Assembly: GCA_050699575.1 (NCBI GenBank)
Contig: JBOHFG010000101.1
Span: 1 to 64,000, forward strand
DNA length: 64,000 nucleotides
Source: GCA-003244245 sp050699575
GTDB lineage: Bacteria > Actinomycetota > Actinomycetes > Mycobacteriales > Pseudonocardiaceae
Direction of reading: 5' to 3'
Positions 44,180 to 53,424 of the stretch are shown here, piece by piece. Positions within the stretch are counted from its first letter, which is position 1. Each line of letters starts with the position of its first letter. The position numbers and the translations under genes are program-made. Under the pieces are notes generated by a model. The model saw nothing but the letters and a program-made list of their open reading frames with translations, was not told the DNA's origin and ran no database searches.

Positions 44180-46747
44180 ATGTCGGGGTTAGCGGGGATG
44201 ACGGGTCGACGGGGGCAGCTGCGGGTGTACCTGGGTGCTGCACCAGGGGTGGGGAAGACCTTCGCCATGCTCGGTGAGGGCCACCGTCGGGCCGAGCGAG
44301 GCACCGACGTGGTGGCGGGCTTTGTCGAGTGCCATGGCCGGCGGCGCACCGAGGAGCAGCTCGCCGGGCTGGAGATCGTGCCCCGGGTGCGCCGCGCATA
44401 CCGGGATATCGAGCTCACCGAGCTGGATCTCGATGCCGTGCTGGCGCGTCGACCGCAGGTGGCGCTGGTCGACGAGCTGGCCCACACCAACGTCCCCGGC
44501 GGCCGGCACACTAAGCGGTGGCAGGACATCGAGGAGCTCCTCGAGGCCGGCATCACCGTCATCACCACCGTCAACATCCAGCATCTGGAGTCGCTCAACG
44601 ACGTGGTGGCGCGGATCACCGGCATTCCCCAGCGAGAGACGGTGCCCGATGCCGTGGTTCGGGCCGCTGACCAGATCGAGTTGGTCGACTCCACTCCCGA
44701 GGCGCTGCGCCGGCGGATGGCCCACGGCAACATCTACGCCCCGGACCGGGTGGATGCCGCCCTGGCCAACTACTTCCGCACCGGTAACCTCACCGCGTTG
44801 CGGGAGCTGGCCCTGCTCTGGCTGGCCGACCAGGTCGAGGAGGGGTTGCAGCGCTACCGCAACCAGCACCAGATCTCTGATACCTGGGAGATCAGGGAAC
44901 GTGTCGTGGTGGCCCTGACCGGCGGCCCGGAAGGCGCCACCTTGATCCGGCGGGCGGCTCGGATCGCCGTGCGCACCGGCGCCGGAGACCTCCTCGCGGT
45001 GCACGTCACCTCCAGCGATGGGCTGGCAGGTTCCTCGCAAACCGCGCTTGCTGAGCAGAAACAGCTGGTGGAGTCCCTCGGCGGCACGTACCACACCGTC
45101 ATCGGCGACGACATCCCCACCGCCTTGCTGGACTTCGCGCGGGCCGAGAACACCACCCAGCTCGTCCTCGGCGTCAGCCGCCGCAACCGCCTCACCCAGC
45201 TGCTCACCGGCGCGGGGATCGGCGCGACCGTGACGCGTCTGTCCGGTGACATCGACGTGCACCTGGTCACCCACGAGCGAGCCGCCCACGGACGCCGGCT
45301 GCCCGTGCTGCGCGGTGCGCTGTCTCTGCGCCGGCGCCTTGCGGGCGGGCTTACCGCCGTGGTGGCGCTCCCGCTGCTCACCGTCGGGCTCGCCCATTTA
45401 CGGGCCGGCCTCAGCCTGCCCAGCCAGATCCTGTGCTACCTCGTCACGGTCGTCACCGTCGCCCTCATCGGCGGCCTGTACCCGGCGCTGGTGGCCGCAC
45501 TCACCGCGTCCCTGCTGATCAACTACTACTTCACCCCGCCGCTGTACAGCTTCACCATCGCCCAGTCCACCAACATCGTGGCGCTCGCCGTTTTTCTCGT
45601 CGTGGCCGCCGCCGTCAGCTCCGTGGTCGACCTTGCAGCCCGCCGCACCCGTCAAGCCGCCCGCGCCACCGCCGAAGCAGAAACCCTGTTAGCGCTGGCC
45701 AGCAGCGTGCTCCACGGCGATAACGCGCTGCTTACCCTGCTCGGCACGTTACGGGAAACCTTCGGTATGGACTCCGCCGCGCTGCTGCACCGCGACGTGG
45801 ACACCCCCATCCCCGGCGAAGCCGGCGCGTGGAGTGTCGTCGCCTGCTCCGGGCTCAACCCCTGTGCCTCTCCCGACGCCGCGGACATCACCGTCCCGGC
45901 CGGACAGACCGCCGTGCTGGCCCTGCGCGGACGGGCCCTGCCCGCCGCTGACCAGCGGGTGCTGGCCGCCTTCGCCGCCCGCGCGGCCACCGCTCTGGAA
46001 CAGCGGCGGCTCAGCGATACAGCCGCCCAAGCCGCCCCGCTCGCCGAGGTCGACCGGTTCCGCACCGCGCTGCTCGCCGCGGTCAGCCACGACCTGCGCA
46101 CCCCACTCGCCTCGGCCAAAGCCGCCCTGAGCAGCCTGCGCGATCCAAATATCACCTGGTCAGTCGAGGACGAGGGCGAACTGCTCGCCACCGCCGAGGA
46201 GTCCCTCGACCGGCTCATCACGCTGGTCACCAACCTGCTGGACACCAGCCGGCTGCAGACCGGCGCGCTGCCCATGCTCCGTTGCTCGTTGGCACTCGAG
46301 GAGGTCATCCCGCTCGCCCTGGACGATCTCGACGCCCACACTCAGGCCGTCCAGCTCGAGGTGCCCAGCGACCTCCCCGAGGTGATCGCCGATCCTGGTC
46401 TGCTCCAGCGGGTCATCGTCAACCTGGTCACCAATGCGATCCAGCACACCCCGCCGGCCACCCCGGTGCTGATCACCGCCAGCGCGCTCGGCGACCGGGT
46501 CGAGCTCCGCGTCATCGACCGCGGACCAGGCGTTCCACCTGAGGCCTGGGACACCATCTTCGTCCCGTTCCAGCGGCTCGGGGACCGCGACAACACCGCC
46601 GGCGTCGGCCTCGGCCTCGCACTGTCCCGCGGGCTGGCCGAAGCCATGCACGGCAGCCTCACCCCCGAGGAAACCCCTGGCGGCGGCCTCACCATGGTCC
46701 TCACCCTCGGTGTCACGCGTCCAGGCAACCTCAACCCAGCGGAGTAG
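44180..46747 (+). CDS. kdpD: KDP sensor histidine kinase KdpD
   Basis: 855-residue sensor of K+ limitation. The N-terminal KdpD domain has Walker A GAAPGVGKTFAM (19-30) and TVITTVNIQHLESLNDVVAR. A Usp-like domain follows (about 230-370), then four membrane helices, a GAF-like part and the kinase: H-box AAVSHDLRTPLASAKAALS, N-box VNLVTNAIQHTPP, G-box RGPGVPPEAW and GVGLGLALSRGLAEAM. The ATG at 44180, one base after the kdpE stop, is preferred to an upstream in-frame start that would overlap kdpE. Placement after kdpE (E before D) is common in actinobacteria. Confidence 0.96.
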   Translation: MSGLAGMTGRRGQLRVYLGAAPGVGKTFAMLGEGHRRAERGTDVVAGFVECHGRRRTEEQLAGLEIVPRVRRAYRDIELTELDLDAVLARRPQVALVDELAHTNVPGGRHTKRWQDIEELLEAGITVITTVNIQHLESLNDVVARITGIPQRETVPDAVVRAADQIELVDSTPEALRRRMAHGNIYAPDRVDAALANYFRTGNLTALRELALLWLADQVEEGLQRYRNQHQISDTWEIRERVVVALTGGPEGATLIRRAARIAVRTGAGDLLAVHVTSSDGLAGSSQTALAEQKQLVESLGGTYHTVIGDDIPTALLDFARAENTTQLVLGVSRRNRLTQLLTGAGIGATVTRLSGDIDVHLVTHERAAHGRRLPVLRGALSLRRRLAGGLTAVVALPLLTVGLAHLRAGLSLPSQILCYLVTVVTVALIGGLYPALVAALTASLLINYYFTPPLYSFTIAQSTNIVALAVFLVVAAAVSSVVDLAARRTRQAARATAEAETLLALASSVLHGDNALLTLLGTLRETFGMDSAALLHRDVDTPIPGEAGAWSVVACSGLNPCASPDAADITVPAGQTAVLALRGRALPAADQRVLAAFAARAATALEQRRLSDTAAQAAPLAEVDRFRTALLAAVSHDLRTPLASAKAALSSLRDPNITWSVEDEGELLATAEESLDRLITLVTNLLDTSRLQTGALPMLRCSLALEEVIPLALDDLDAHTQAVQLEVPSDLPEVIADPGLLQRVIVNLVTNAIQHTPPATPVLITASALGDRVELRVIDRGPGVPPEAWDTIFVPFQRLGDRDNTAGVGLGLALSRGLAEAMHGSLTPEETPGGGLTMVLTLGVTRPGNLNPAE

Positions 46748-46757
46748 CCGCTACTGT

Positions 46758-46783
46758 GACGGCAGCTATCAACAGCCGTCTTT
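46758..46783 (+). terminator. Putative terminator of the kdp operon
   Basis: GACGGC (46758-46763) and GCCGTC (46775-46780) can pair around an 11-nt loop and are followed by TTTGTC, 11 bp after the kdpD stop. Short stem but well positioned. It overlaps the end of a small opposing ORF. Confidence 0.45.
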
Positions 46784-46999
46784 GTCGAAGGGAAACCGCA
46801 GCGACCGCATCGCTGCCTCATCGCGCTGGGTAGCCGGACGCTGGTGTTCCGCAGCTTCGTGAACCGCGTGGGGGAACAGATCTCGGGACGGTCGCGTCAC
46901 TGGCCGCACGTCAGTGACGTCCAGCTCTCGCTCATCTGTCTGCCCAGCCGCGCGGAACAACCCGTCGTCCTGGTTGTGCGGTGTTACGTGATCAGTCAA
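46769..46999 (-). CDS. Small hypothetical protein
   Basis: 76-residue hydrophilic protein of unknown function (contains DDGLFRAAGQTDERELDVTD and ends RSLRFPFDKDGC). The TTG start at 46999 has an excellent AGAGGAAAGG site 6 nt upstream, which is the main reason to accept it. Codon third positions are mostly G or C. The remaining stretch to 47470 shows no gene, only an AT-richer zone near 47240-47300. Confidence 0.4.
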   Translation of the reverse strand: MTDHVTPHNQDDGLFRAAGQTDERELDVTDVRPVTRPSRDLFPHAVHEAAEHQRPATQRDEAAMRSLRFPFDKDGC

Positions 47000-47470
47000 G
47001 GTGTGCCTTTCCTCTAGTTGTGGGTGGTGAGCGACGCTTCAGGTCAGCACAGGTATCAGGCTGCCCTCGGACGTCACCCAGCGCACCCCGCACGCCCACG
47101 TCGCGATCCGATCACAAGGCCCATCCGCATCTGCATAGTCGCAGAATCTTTGCCCTGTGGGGTCAACGCCACCGCGAGGATGTGGATCTGTGTTCGGAAT
47201 CTGGGCGGTCGAACGTGAGTTCTCGATCGCCAGTCACACGGCCTCGTCCTAAAATTCGGGACTGAAGTTTACGATATTTTCGGAGAATTCCCATCGCCCC
47301 CTTCGCATCCTATCCTAGTCGGGTCGTGGTCCGTGAACAACGGGGTGTCTCAGTTCTCGTCGCAGGCGAGATCATCAGCCGACCGGATTGGCTGCGCACC
47401 TGCTCGGCGGAGGGCCCCTCGGGAGAGACGTGTGGCTCAATGTCACGAGAGTAGTGGGCCCGAACTTCGG

Positions 47471-47514
47471 GCGTGTGTCGACACACGCTGGCGTGAGTCA
47501 CCTATGCTTACAGT
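47471..47514 (+). promoter_or_regulatory. 18-bp perfect palindrome plus -10 box before the conflict locus
   Basis: GCGTGTGTCGACACACGC (47471-47488) is a perfect 18-bp palindrome. Then comes TATGCT (47503-47508), a good actinobacterial -10 hexamer, 6 nt before the GTG at 47515, which would make that transcript leaderless. A dimeric repressor site covering the -35 region is the simplest reading. Confidence 0.5.
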
Positions 47515-47637
47515 GTGACACCTGCGCAGTATCCCCTCGTGGTGAGGTTACCGTCAATGAGCAGGGTCGTGCTGGATACCGCGGACGCCGTCTGGGCCGA
47601 CCTCGACGTCGATATCTCCGGGCAGCTCGTCCGCTGA
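47515..47637 (+). CDS. 40-residue ORF heading the EACC1/caspase locus
   Basis: MTPAQYPLVVRLPSMSRVVL continuing to a TGA at 47635. It begins right after a -10 box, as expected of a leaderless gene. No family recognised; it may be a leader peptide or the remnant N-terminus of a larger effector protein. 54 bp separate it from the EACC1 gene. Confidence 0.35.
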   Translation: MTPAQYPLVVRLPSMSRVVLDTADAVWADLDVDISGQLVR

Positions 47638-47691
47638 CCCCGCACAAGTCATTCTGGCGCCGCACCCGCCGACCAAGGTAGGGGGTAGCTC

Positions 47692-48069
47692 ATGGAGGTC
47701 GGGCTTACTGTGGTGGGGGACCATGCGACCGCCGGGATGCGGTCGCTGGAGGCGTGGCTGGCGAGTCACGATGAGCTGCGGGGGAGGGTGCGGCCGGTGG
47801 TCACAGTCCCGCAGCCCGGCACGATGGGGTCGGTGGCCGATGTGCTCATGGTCGCTCTTGGGCAAGGCGGGGTGGCGACCGCAGTGGCCAGTGTGTTGAT
47901 TTCCTGGATCCGGCGCCAAAGTGGGAAGGTGTCGGTGAATGTGACCCACCCCGACGGCTCGCAGATCACTCTCAGTGCTGATCACGTTCGGGGATTGACC
48001 ACTGAGGAGGTCCGCTCGGTGATCACCCAGCTTGAGGCGACGCTGGACGGCACTGGTGTGGGAAAATAG
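47692..48069 (+). CDS. EACC1-type conflict-system component
   Basis: 125-residue protein matching, from memory, the effector-associated constant component EACC1 of NTP-dependent biological-conflict systems. Features: a ferredoxin-like start MEVGLTVVGDHATAGMRSLE, then WLASHDELRGRVRPVVTVPQ and PGTMGSVADVLMVALGQGG, a hydrophobic helix (VATAVASVLISWIRRQ), and NVTHPDGSQITLSADHVRGL. It normally accompanies a variable effector-NTPase protein, here the caspase gene 6 bp downstream. ATG 47692 follows GGGGG. The family link is known only by comparative genomics; a biochemical role is unproven. Confidence 0.8.
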   Translation: MEVGLTVVGDHATAGMRSLEAWLASHDELRGRVRPVVTVPQPGTMGSVADVLMVALGQGGVATAVASVLISWIRRQSGKVSVNVTHPDGSQITLSADHVRGLTTEEVRSVITQLEATLDGTGVGK

Positions 48070-48075
48070 CCACGA

Positions 48076-49137
48076 ATGGGGGTACTGACCGGCCCTGGTG
48101 TGCGCGTCCTGTTGGTGGGGACCGGCCAGCACACGGCTGGTTCGGAGCTCCCGGACCTACCGATGGTGTTCGCCACGGTCACCGACCTGGCCACTACCAT
48201 GGTGGAGTGCTGCGGGGCACAACCTGGCCAGGTGCACACGCTGGTCGACCCAGCGCACCCGCTGATGCTCGGCCGGGTGCTGACCGCAGCTGTGGCAGCA
48301 GCCGAGGATGTGCTGGTGGTCTGTTACCTGGGGCACGGCCTGCTTGACGTTCGCGGTGAACTGTACTTGGCGACCCAGGCCACCGACCACCTGCGTGACG
48401 GGCTGGGCTACACGGCCCTGCCGTATGCGACGTTGCAGGCAGAGCTGGCCAACAGCCGGGCGCGGTCGGTGATCGTGCTGCTCGATTGTTGTTTTTCCGG
48501 ACGGGCCACCAGCTCGCCCCAACCGGCCGATTTCGGTGATTTCGCCGCCACCCGCTCCTCAGGTGGCTACCTGCTGGCCTCGGCTGCCCCGGAGGAATTG
48601 GCGCTTGCCCCGGCTGGGGAGCGCTATACGGCGTTCACCGGTGAGCTGGCGCTCGCACCTAACCCGGCGTACCAGCCATCGGCGCCCGGCAGACCCCGGC
48701 CGGCACTGCTGCGCGCCGGCCTGATCCCCGCGCTGGAAGAGCAGGGCCTGCCCGCCCTACCGGGGTCCCGGGACTGGCCGCGGGTGGTCCTGACCCCTGG
48801 GGCCCACCCGATCGCCACCCTGGCCAGCCGACTTTCCCCGCTGGCCGGCGACCCGACGGGCACCCTCGGTGCCCGATTGGCTGCTGACCCGGCCGAGCTG
48901 AGCGCGGTGGCCGATGCGGTGCTGTCCCGCCACGCCCGACGTGAGCCGGCCACTGGCCGCCTGATCCTGGTGGTTGACCAGTTCGAAGAAGTGTTCACCC
49001 TCTGCGATGATCCCCAAGAACGGCGGGCATTCCTCGACGCGCTGAGCGCGGCCGCCGCGTCGACCGCGCTGGTGGTGCTGGGCCTGCGGGCTGATTTCTA
49101 CGCCCAGTGCGCGGCTGAGCCCCCGTTGGGATGCTAA
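48076..49137 (+). CDS. Caspase-like peptidase fused to a nSTAND1 NTPase remnant (P-loop deleted, C-terminus lost)
   Basis: 353-residue protein. The N-terminal caspase (C14) domain is intact with catalytic His87 (CYLGHGLLDVRG) and Cys138 (VLLDCCFSGRA). At about 190 the sequence jumps from AFTGEL to LALAPNPAYQP, and at 210 straight into LLRAGLIPALEEQG. The latter is what normally follows a GKSS P-loop, so Walker A and the stretch before it are missing in frame. Walker B-like LILVVDQFEEVFTL (296-309) remains. The protein ends soon after LGLRADFYAQCAA, without the usual sensor repeats. Both deletions keep the frame, so the protein may still be made but cannot bind ATP normally. Confidence 0.8.
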   Translation: MGVLTGPGVRVLLVGTGQHTAGSELPDLPMVFATVTDLATTMVECCGAQPGQVHTLVDPAHPLMLGRVLTAAVAAAEDVLVVCYLGHGLLDVRGELYLATQATDHLRDGLGYTALPYATLQAELANSRARSVIVLLDCCFSGRATSSPQPADFGDFAATRSSGGYLLASAAPEELALAPAGERYTAFTGELALAPNPAYQPSAPGRPRPALLRAGLIPALEEQGLPALPGSRDWPRVVLTPGAHPIATLASRLSPLAGDPTGTLGARLAADPAELSAVADAVLSRHARREPATGRLILVVDQFEEVFTLCDDPQERRAFLDALSAAAASTALVVLGLRADFYAQCAAEPPLGC

Positions 49138-49197
49138 GGGAGCTGATGGGATGATCGAGAATAGTGCGCTCGGCGAGTTCGACTGATCACGACCAAT

Positions 49198-49230
49198 GAG
49201 GGCTCCACCCGCCCCCCGGGTGGGGCCCTC
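49198..49230. terminator. Strong hairpin between caspase and FAD-oxidase genes
   Basis: GAGGGCTCCACCCG (49198-49211) pairs with CGGGTGGGGCCCTC (49217-49230) over 14 bp with one G:U, around a CCCCC loop. It lies between convergent genes, so it may terminate both. No U-tract. Confidence 0.6.
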
Positions 49231-49303
49231 GCATCGAGTGACGCAGTGGCCGCCCCGGGTGGTGATCGAGACCCGTCAGCAGCTCGCGGATTTATACCAG
49301 GTA

Positions 49304-50443
49304 TCAGGTCAGTCGGGTGGGCGCGAGTGCTGTGGGGTCGAGTGGAATGTCGGGCGGTGGCGAGTCGCCGAGGATGATCGCCGCACCTAGTGCTGCCAAC
49401 GCCGGGGCCGTCTCGATGCCGGAGCCGCCCTGGCCGGCGAAGAAATGGAAGCCGGGATGCTGCGGCCAGGCGCCGACCACCGGAGCCCGATCGGCGACGA
49501 ACGAGCGCAGTCCCGACCAGCAGCTGTGTACCGAGCGCAGTCCCAGCCCGGTGACTGCCTCGACCCGCTCCAGCGCGGCTGCCACCTCGAGCGGGTCGGG
49601 CCGCGCGTCCCCCGGCTCGACGGGTGTCTCGTCGCCGGGGGAGAGCAGCAGGTGCGCCCCCTCCGTCTTGAAGTAGCACCCCTCCCGCGCCTCGACCACC
49701 ATCGGTAGTGGGCCGCCGCTCGGGGTGCGGAGCCGGGCCGGGTCCGGTACCCGCGCGATGACGATCGTGCGGCGCAGTGGGCGAAGACCCAGCCGGCGTA
49801 CCCCGGCCAGGGCCGCAACGAGATCGACCCAGGCGCCGGCCGCGTCCACGACGTCGGGGGCGTGGAGCACGTCGTGCGCCCCGCAGTGCACCCGCCAACC
49901 ACCGGGAACTGCGGTCAACCTGGTGACCGGTGCCGCCACCCGCACACCGCCGCCGCGCCGGCGCAACCCGCGGACGTAGGCCTGATGCAACGCCATGACG
50001 TCGAGATCCCCCGCGTTGTCGGTGACTGCCGCGGCGCGCAGCATGTCCCGGCGCAGCGCTGGGCATCGGGCAAGCGACTCCGCCAATGACAGCTCGACCG
50101 GGGCGTCCGGCTCACCCGCCTGCTCTGCCAGCACGGCCCGCAGCGCCTGTTCACCAGCGTCGTCGAAGGCTGCCCAGAGCACCGGACGGGGGCGCAGCAA
50201 CACGGGCGCGCCGAGTTCCTCGGCCAGCTCGGCGAACCGGGGGCGACTCGCGTTGATCAGGGCCCGCACCAGCGGTTCACCGTGGCCCGGCACGTACGTG
50301 GCGGCCGAGCGCCCGGTGGAATGGGTGGCCAAGCTGGTTTCGGTCTCCAGCACGGTGACCCGGCGGTGCGCGGCGAGCTCGTAGGCAATCGAGACGCCGG
50401 CGATCCCGCCGCCGATCACGACCACGTCCTGTCCCGGATTCAC
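49304..50443 (-). CDS. FAD-dependent oxidoreductase (DAO / glycine-oxidase-like)
   Basis: 379-residue flavoenzyme of the DAO superfamily. It begins with a Rossmann dinucleotide motif VVVIGGGIAGVSIAYELAAH and an Arg-rich substrate-domain opening (STGRSAATYVPGHG). The C-terminus has DRAPVVGAWPQHPGFHFFAG and GQGGSGIETAPALA, the FAD-closing motif. The likely substrate is an amino acid or sarcosine/glycine-type amine. ATG 50443 is the first start. It is divergent from ppc and convergent with the caspase gene. Confidence 0.88.
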   Translation of the reverse strand: MNPGQDVVVIGGGIAGVSIAYELAAHRRVTVLETETSLATHSTGRSAATYVPGHGEPLVRALINASRPRFAELAEELGAPVLLRPRPVLWAAFDDAGEQALRAVLAEQAGEPDAPVELSLAESLARCPALRRDMLRAAAVTDNAGDLDVMALHQAYVRGLRRRGGGVRVAAPVTRLTAVPGGWRVHCGAHDVLHAPDVVDAAGAWVDLVAALAGVRRLGLRPLRRTIVIARVPDPARLRTPSGGPLPMVVEAREGCYFKTEGAHLLLSPGDETPVEPGDARPDPLEVAAALERVEAVTGLGLRSVHSCWSGLRSFVADRAPVVGAWPQHPGFHFFAGQGGSGIETAPALAALGAAIILGDSPPPDIPLDPTALAPTRLT

Positions 50444-50583
50444 CCGATCGATGCTAGCCGGCTAGGTGCTGTTAACAACGGGAAAAGCTTGTGCGGCTGT
50501 GCTTGGGATTGCTGACCCCGGCGTGTGACCATCTGCTTTCAGCCTGGTCTGACCTGCTCGACGGCGTGGGATGCGGGGAACCC

Positions 50584-53376
50584 GTGACAGCTCGGCAGGA
50601 CGTGAGTGCCGAACCGGGCAAGCGCCTGGACTCGATGGCCGCTCAGGCCGGCGTCGTCTCGGAATCGCAGTATCAGGCACTGCGAGCCGACATTCGCCTG
50701 CTGTCGACGCTGCTCGGCGAGACCTTGATCCGCCAAGGTGGCGAAGAACTGCTCAAACTGGTCGAACAGGTACGGGGGCTGGGCCGCGCGGCCCAACGGG
50801 AGGGCGTCGCGGAGATCAGGTCGCTGCTGTCCACGCTGGACGTTGGCACGGCAGTCCAGTTGGCCCGGGCGTTCTCGACGTACTTCCAGCTCGCCAACGT
50901 GGCCGAACAGCTGCACCGATCCCGCGAGCAGCGCGCTCAGGTCGGCGGGCGGCGCGGCCCGTTGCGCGCGGTGGTGGACCGGCTGGCCCGGGACGTCGAC
51001 CGGGCTGAGGTCGCCGCGGTGCTGGCGCGGATGGAGCTGCGGCCGGTGTTCACCGCGCACCCGACCGAGGTGTCCCGCGCGTCAGTGCAGGGCATCCTGC
51101 GGCAGGTGGCCGACGTCCTCGGCCAGAACCTGCCCGAGGAGCAGTTACCCCGGCAGCTCGCGCGGCTGGTCGACCTGCTGTGGCAGACCGACGAGATCCG
51201 GCCCGGCCGGCCCACGGTTCTCGACGAGGCCCGTGCGGTCGCCTACTACCTCGAGCAGCTCGGTACTCACGCGGTGCCGGACCTGCTCGAGGACTTCGAG
51301 GACGAGCTCGCCCGCGCCTCGTTCGTGCTGCCCCCACAGTCCCGTCCGGTGGTGCTCGGCTGCTGGGTCGGGGGCGACCGCGACGGCAACCCTCACGTCT
51401 CACCGCAAGTCACCCTTGATGTTTTACGGCTCTATGCGGACCGGGCGCTGAACATCCAGCTGGCGCTGGTCAACCAGCTCGTCCAGGAGCTGAGCGTGTC
51501 CACCCGCGTGGTTGGCGTCTCCGAGGGACTGCGGTGCAGCCTCGCTCATGACCGGCGTCTGCTGCCCGAGGTCCATGACCACTACATCCGGCGCAATGCC
51601 GACGAGCCCTACCGGTTGAAGTGCTCCTACATCCACGCCCGCCTGACCCGAACCCAGCAGCGGATTCGCGACGGCGTCTCACACCAGCCGGGACGGGACT
51701 ACCTGGGGGCGCAGTCCTACCTCGCCGACCTGGAGGTGATGGACGCCTCGCTGCGCGGGCATCTCGGGGAACGCATCGCCGAGGGCACCCTGGCCAGGAC
51801 GCTGCGCAGCGTCCGAGCGCTGGGCTTGCACCTCGCGGCGCTCGACGTGCGCGAGCACGCCGAGCGGCACCACGCCGCCCTCGCGGCGCTCTACGACCCG
51901 CTCGGTGAGCTCGCGACGCCCTACGCCGAGCTCGACCGCGGGGCGCGGGCGGCGCTGCTGTCCCGCGAGCTGGCCGGACGGCGGCCGCTGACCGCCCGCT
52001 CCGCTGAGCTGCCACCAGCAGCGGCGGACGTGCTCGCCATCTTCGACACGATCCGGTCCGCTCAGCAGAGCTTCGGCGAGCCAGCGGCCAGCACGTACAT
52101 CGTCTCGATGACCAAGGGCGTGGACGACGTGCTGGCTGCGGTGGTGCTGGCCCGGGAAGCCGGTCTGATCACTCTGGCACCGGCCGGCGTGGGGTGCACG
52201 TGCACGGTAGATTTCGTGCCGCTGTTCGAGACGGCCACCGAGCTGTGCCGTGCTGGTGAGCTGCTCGACGGGATGCTGCGGGATCCCTCCTACCGTCAGC
52301 TGGTCCGAGCCCGCGGAGATCTGCAAGAGGTGATGCTCGGGTACTCCGACTCCAACAAAGACGCCGGTATCACGACCGCCCAGTGGGTCATCCACCGGGC
52401 GCAGCGCCAGCTGCGTGACACCGCCGCCGCGCACGGGGTGCGGCTGCGCCTGTTCCACGGCCGCGGCGGCTCGGTCGGCCGGGGAGGCGGGCCAGCTGGG
52501 GAGGCGGTGGCGGCCTCCCCGTACGGCACGGTCGACGCGACGCTGAAGGTGACCGAGCAGGGCGAGGTCATCTCGGACAGATACTCACTGAGCGTGCTGG
52601 CCCACGACCACCTGGAGATCCTCCTCGCTGCGGTGCTGGAGGCCACCTTGCTGCACCAGACCTCCCGAGTGGCGCCGGAGGTGCTCGACCGGTGGGACGA
52701 GGCGATGGACCTGGTCAGCTTGGCCGCCCAGACGGCCTATCGCGACTTCGTCGACCTCCCCGGGCTCAGCGAGTTCTTCTCTGTCGCCACCCCGGTGGAC
52801 CAGCTGAGCTGGCTCAATGTCGGATCCCGACCGATGCGGCGACCGGGCAGTGGAAAGATCACGCTGGACGGGCTGCGGGCGATCCCGTGGGTGTTCGGGT
52901 GGACCCAGACCCGGATGGTCGTGCCCGGTTGGTACGGGCTCGGCAGCGGCCTGCGGGCCGCGCGTGACGCTGGGCTCGCCCCGGTGCTTGAGGAGATGCG
53001 GGACTGGGCATTTTTCACCAACCTGCTGGGGAATGTAGAGATGACGCTGGCCAAGACTGACCTGCGGATTGCGGAGTGCTACGTCTCGGCCCTCGTCGAA
53101 CCCAGCTTGCAGCCGCTGTTCACCACCATCATCAGCGAGTATGACTTGACCAAGCGTGAGGTACTGCGGCTCACCGGCGGCTCGACCCTGCTGGCCCGGC
53201 ACCACCTGTTGCGTCACACCCTGCAGGTTCGAGCCTCCTACCTCGAACCGCTGCATCACCTCCAGATCTCGCTGCTGGCCCGGTGTCGTGCGGTGGACGA
53301 GCCCGACCCAGATCTGCGTCGTGCCTTGCTGCGGACCGTCAACGGAATAGCTGCCGGGATGCGCAATACGGGCTGA
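50584..53376 (+). CDS. ppc: Phosphoenolpyruvate carboxylase
   Basis: About 930-residue anaplerotic enzyme converting PEP plus bicarbonate to oxaloacetate. Key motifs are present: VFTAHPTEVSR (active-site His), GCWVGGDRDGNPHVSP, VMLGYSDSNKDAGITTAQW, LFHGRGGSVGRGGGP and RAIPWVFGWTQTR. The C-terminus ends GIAAGMRNTG as in the family. I prefer the GTG at 50584, preceded by GGGGAA, because the frame above it (to 50491) looks non-coding. It likely replenishes oxaloacetate for the TCA cycle that includes Kgd. Confidence 0.96.
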   Translation: MTARQDVSAEPGKRLDSMAAQAGVVSESQYQALRADIRLLSTLLGETLIRQGGEELLKLVEQVRGLGRAAQREGVAEIRSLLSTLDVGTAVQLARAFSTYFQLANVAEQLHRSREQRAQVGGRRGPLRAVVDRLARDVDRAEVAAVLARMELRPVFTAHPTEVSRASVQGILRQVADVLGQNLPEEQLPRQLARLVDLLWQTDEIRPGRPTVLDEARAVAYYLEQLGTHAVPDLLEDFEDELARASFVLPPQSRPVVLGCWVGGDRDGNPHVSPQVTLDVLRLYADRALNIQLALVNQLVQELSVSTRVVGVSEGLRCSLAHDRRLLPEVHDHYIRRNADEPYRLKCSYIHARLTRTQQRIRDGVSHQPGRDYLGAQSYLADLEVMDASLRGHLGERIAEGTLARTLRSVRALGLHLAALDVREHAERHHAALAALYDPLGELATPYAELDRGARAALLSRELAGRRPLTARSAELPPAAADVLAIFDTIRSAQQSFGEPAASTYIVSMTKGVDDVLAAVVLAREAGLITLAPAGVGCTCTVDFVPLFETATELCRAGELLDGMLRDPSYRQLVRARGDLQEVMLGYSDSNKDAGITTAQWVIHRAQRQLRDTAAAHGVRLRLFHGRGGSVGRGGGPAGEAVAASPYGTVDATLKVTEQGEVISDRYSLSVLAHDHLEILLAAVLEATLLHQTSRVAPEVLDRWDEAMDLVSLAAQTAYRDFVDLPGLSEFFSVATPVDQLSWLNVGSRPMRRPGSGKITLDGLRAIPWVFGWTQTRMVVPGWYGLGSGLRAARDAGLAPVLEEMRDWAFFTNLLGNVEMTLAKTDLRIAECYVSALVEPSLQPLFTTIISEYDLTKREVLRLTGGSTLLARHHLLRHTLQVRASYLEPLHHLQISLLARCRAVDEPDPDLRRALLRTVNGIAAGMRNTG

Positions 53377-53424
53377 GGCACACCGCGCCGACTGGTGCGT
53401 CGTTCTTGAGTCGGGACGGCAGCG

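Noticed and set aside
43318..44733. A 471-codon minus-strand frame opposite kdpE/kdpD
   Set aside because: Ser/Arg/Pro-rich, no domain, and fully opposite to well-supported genes.
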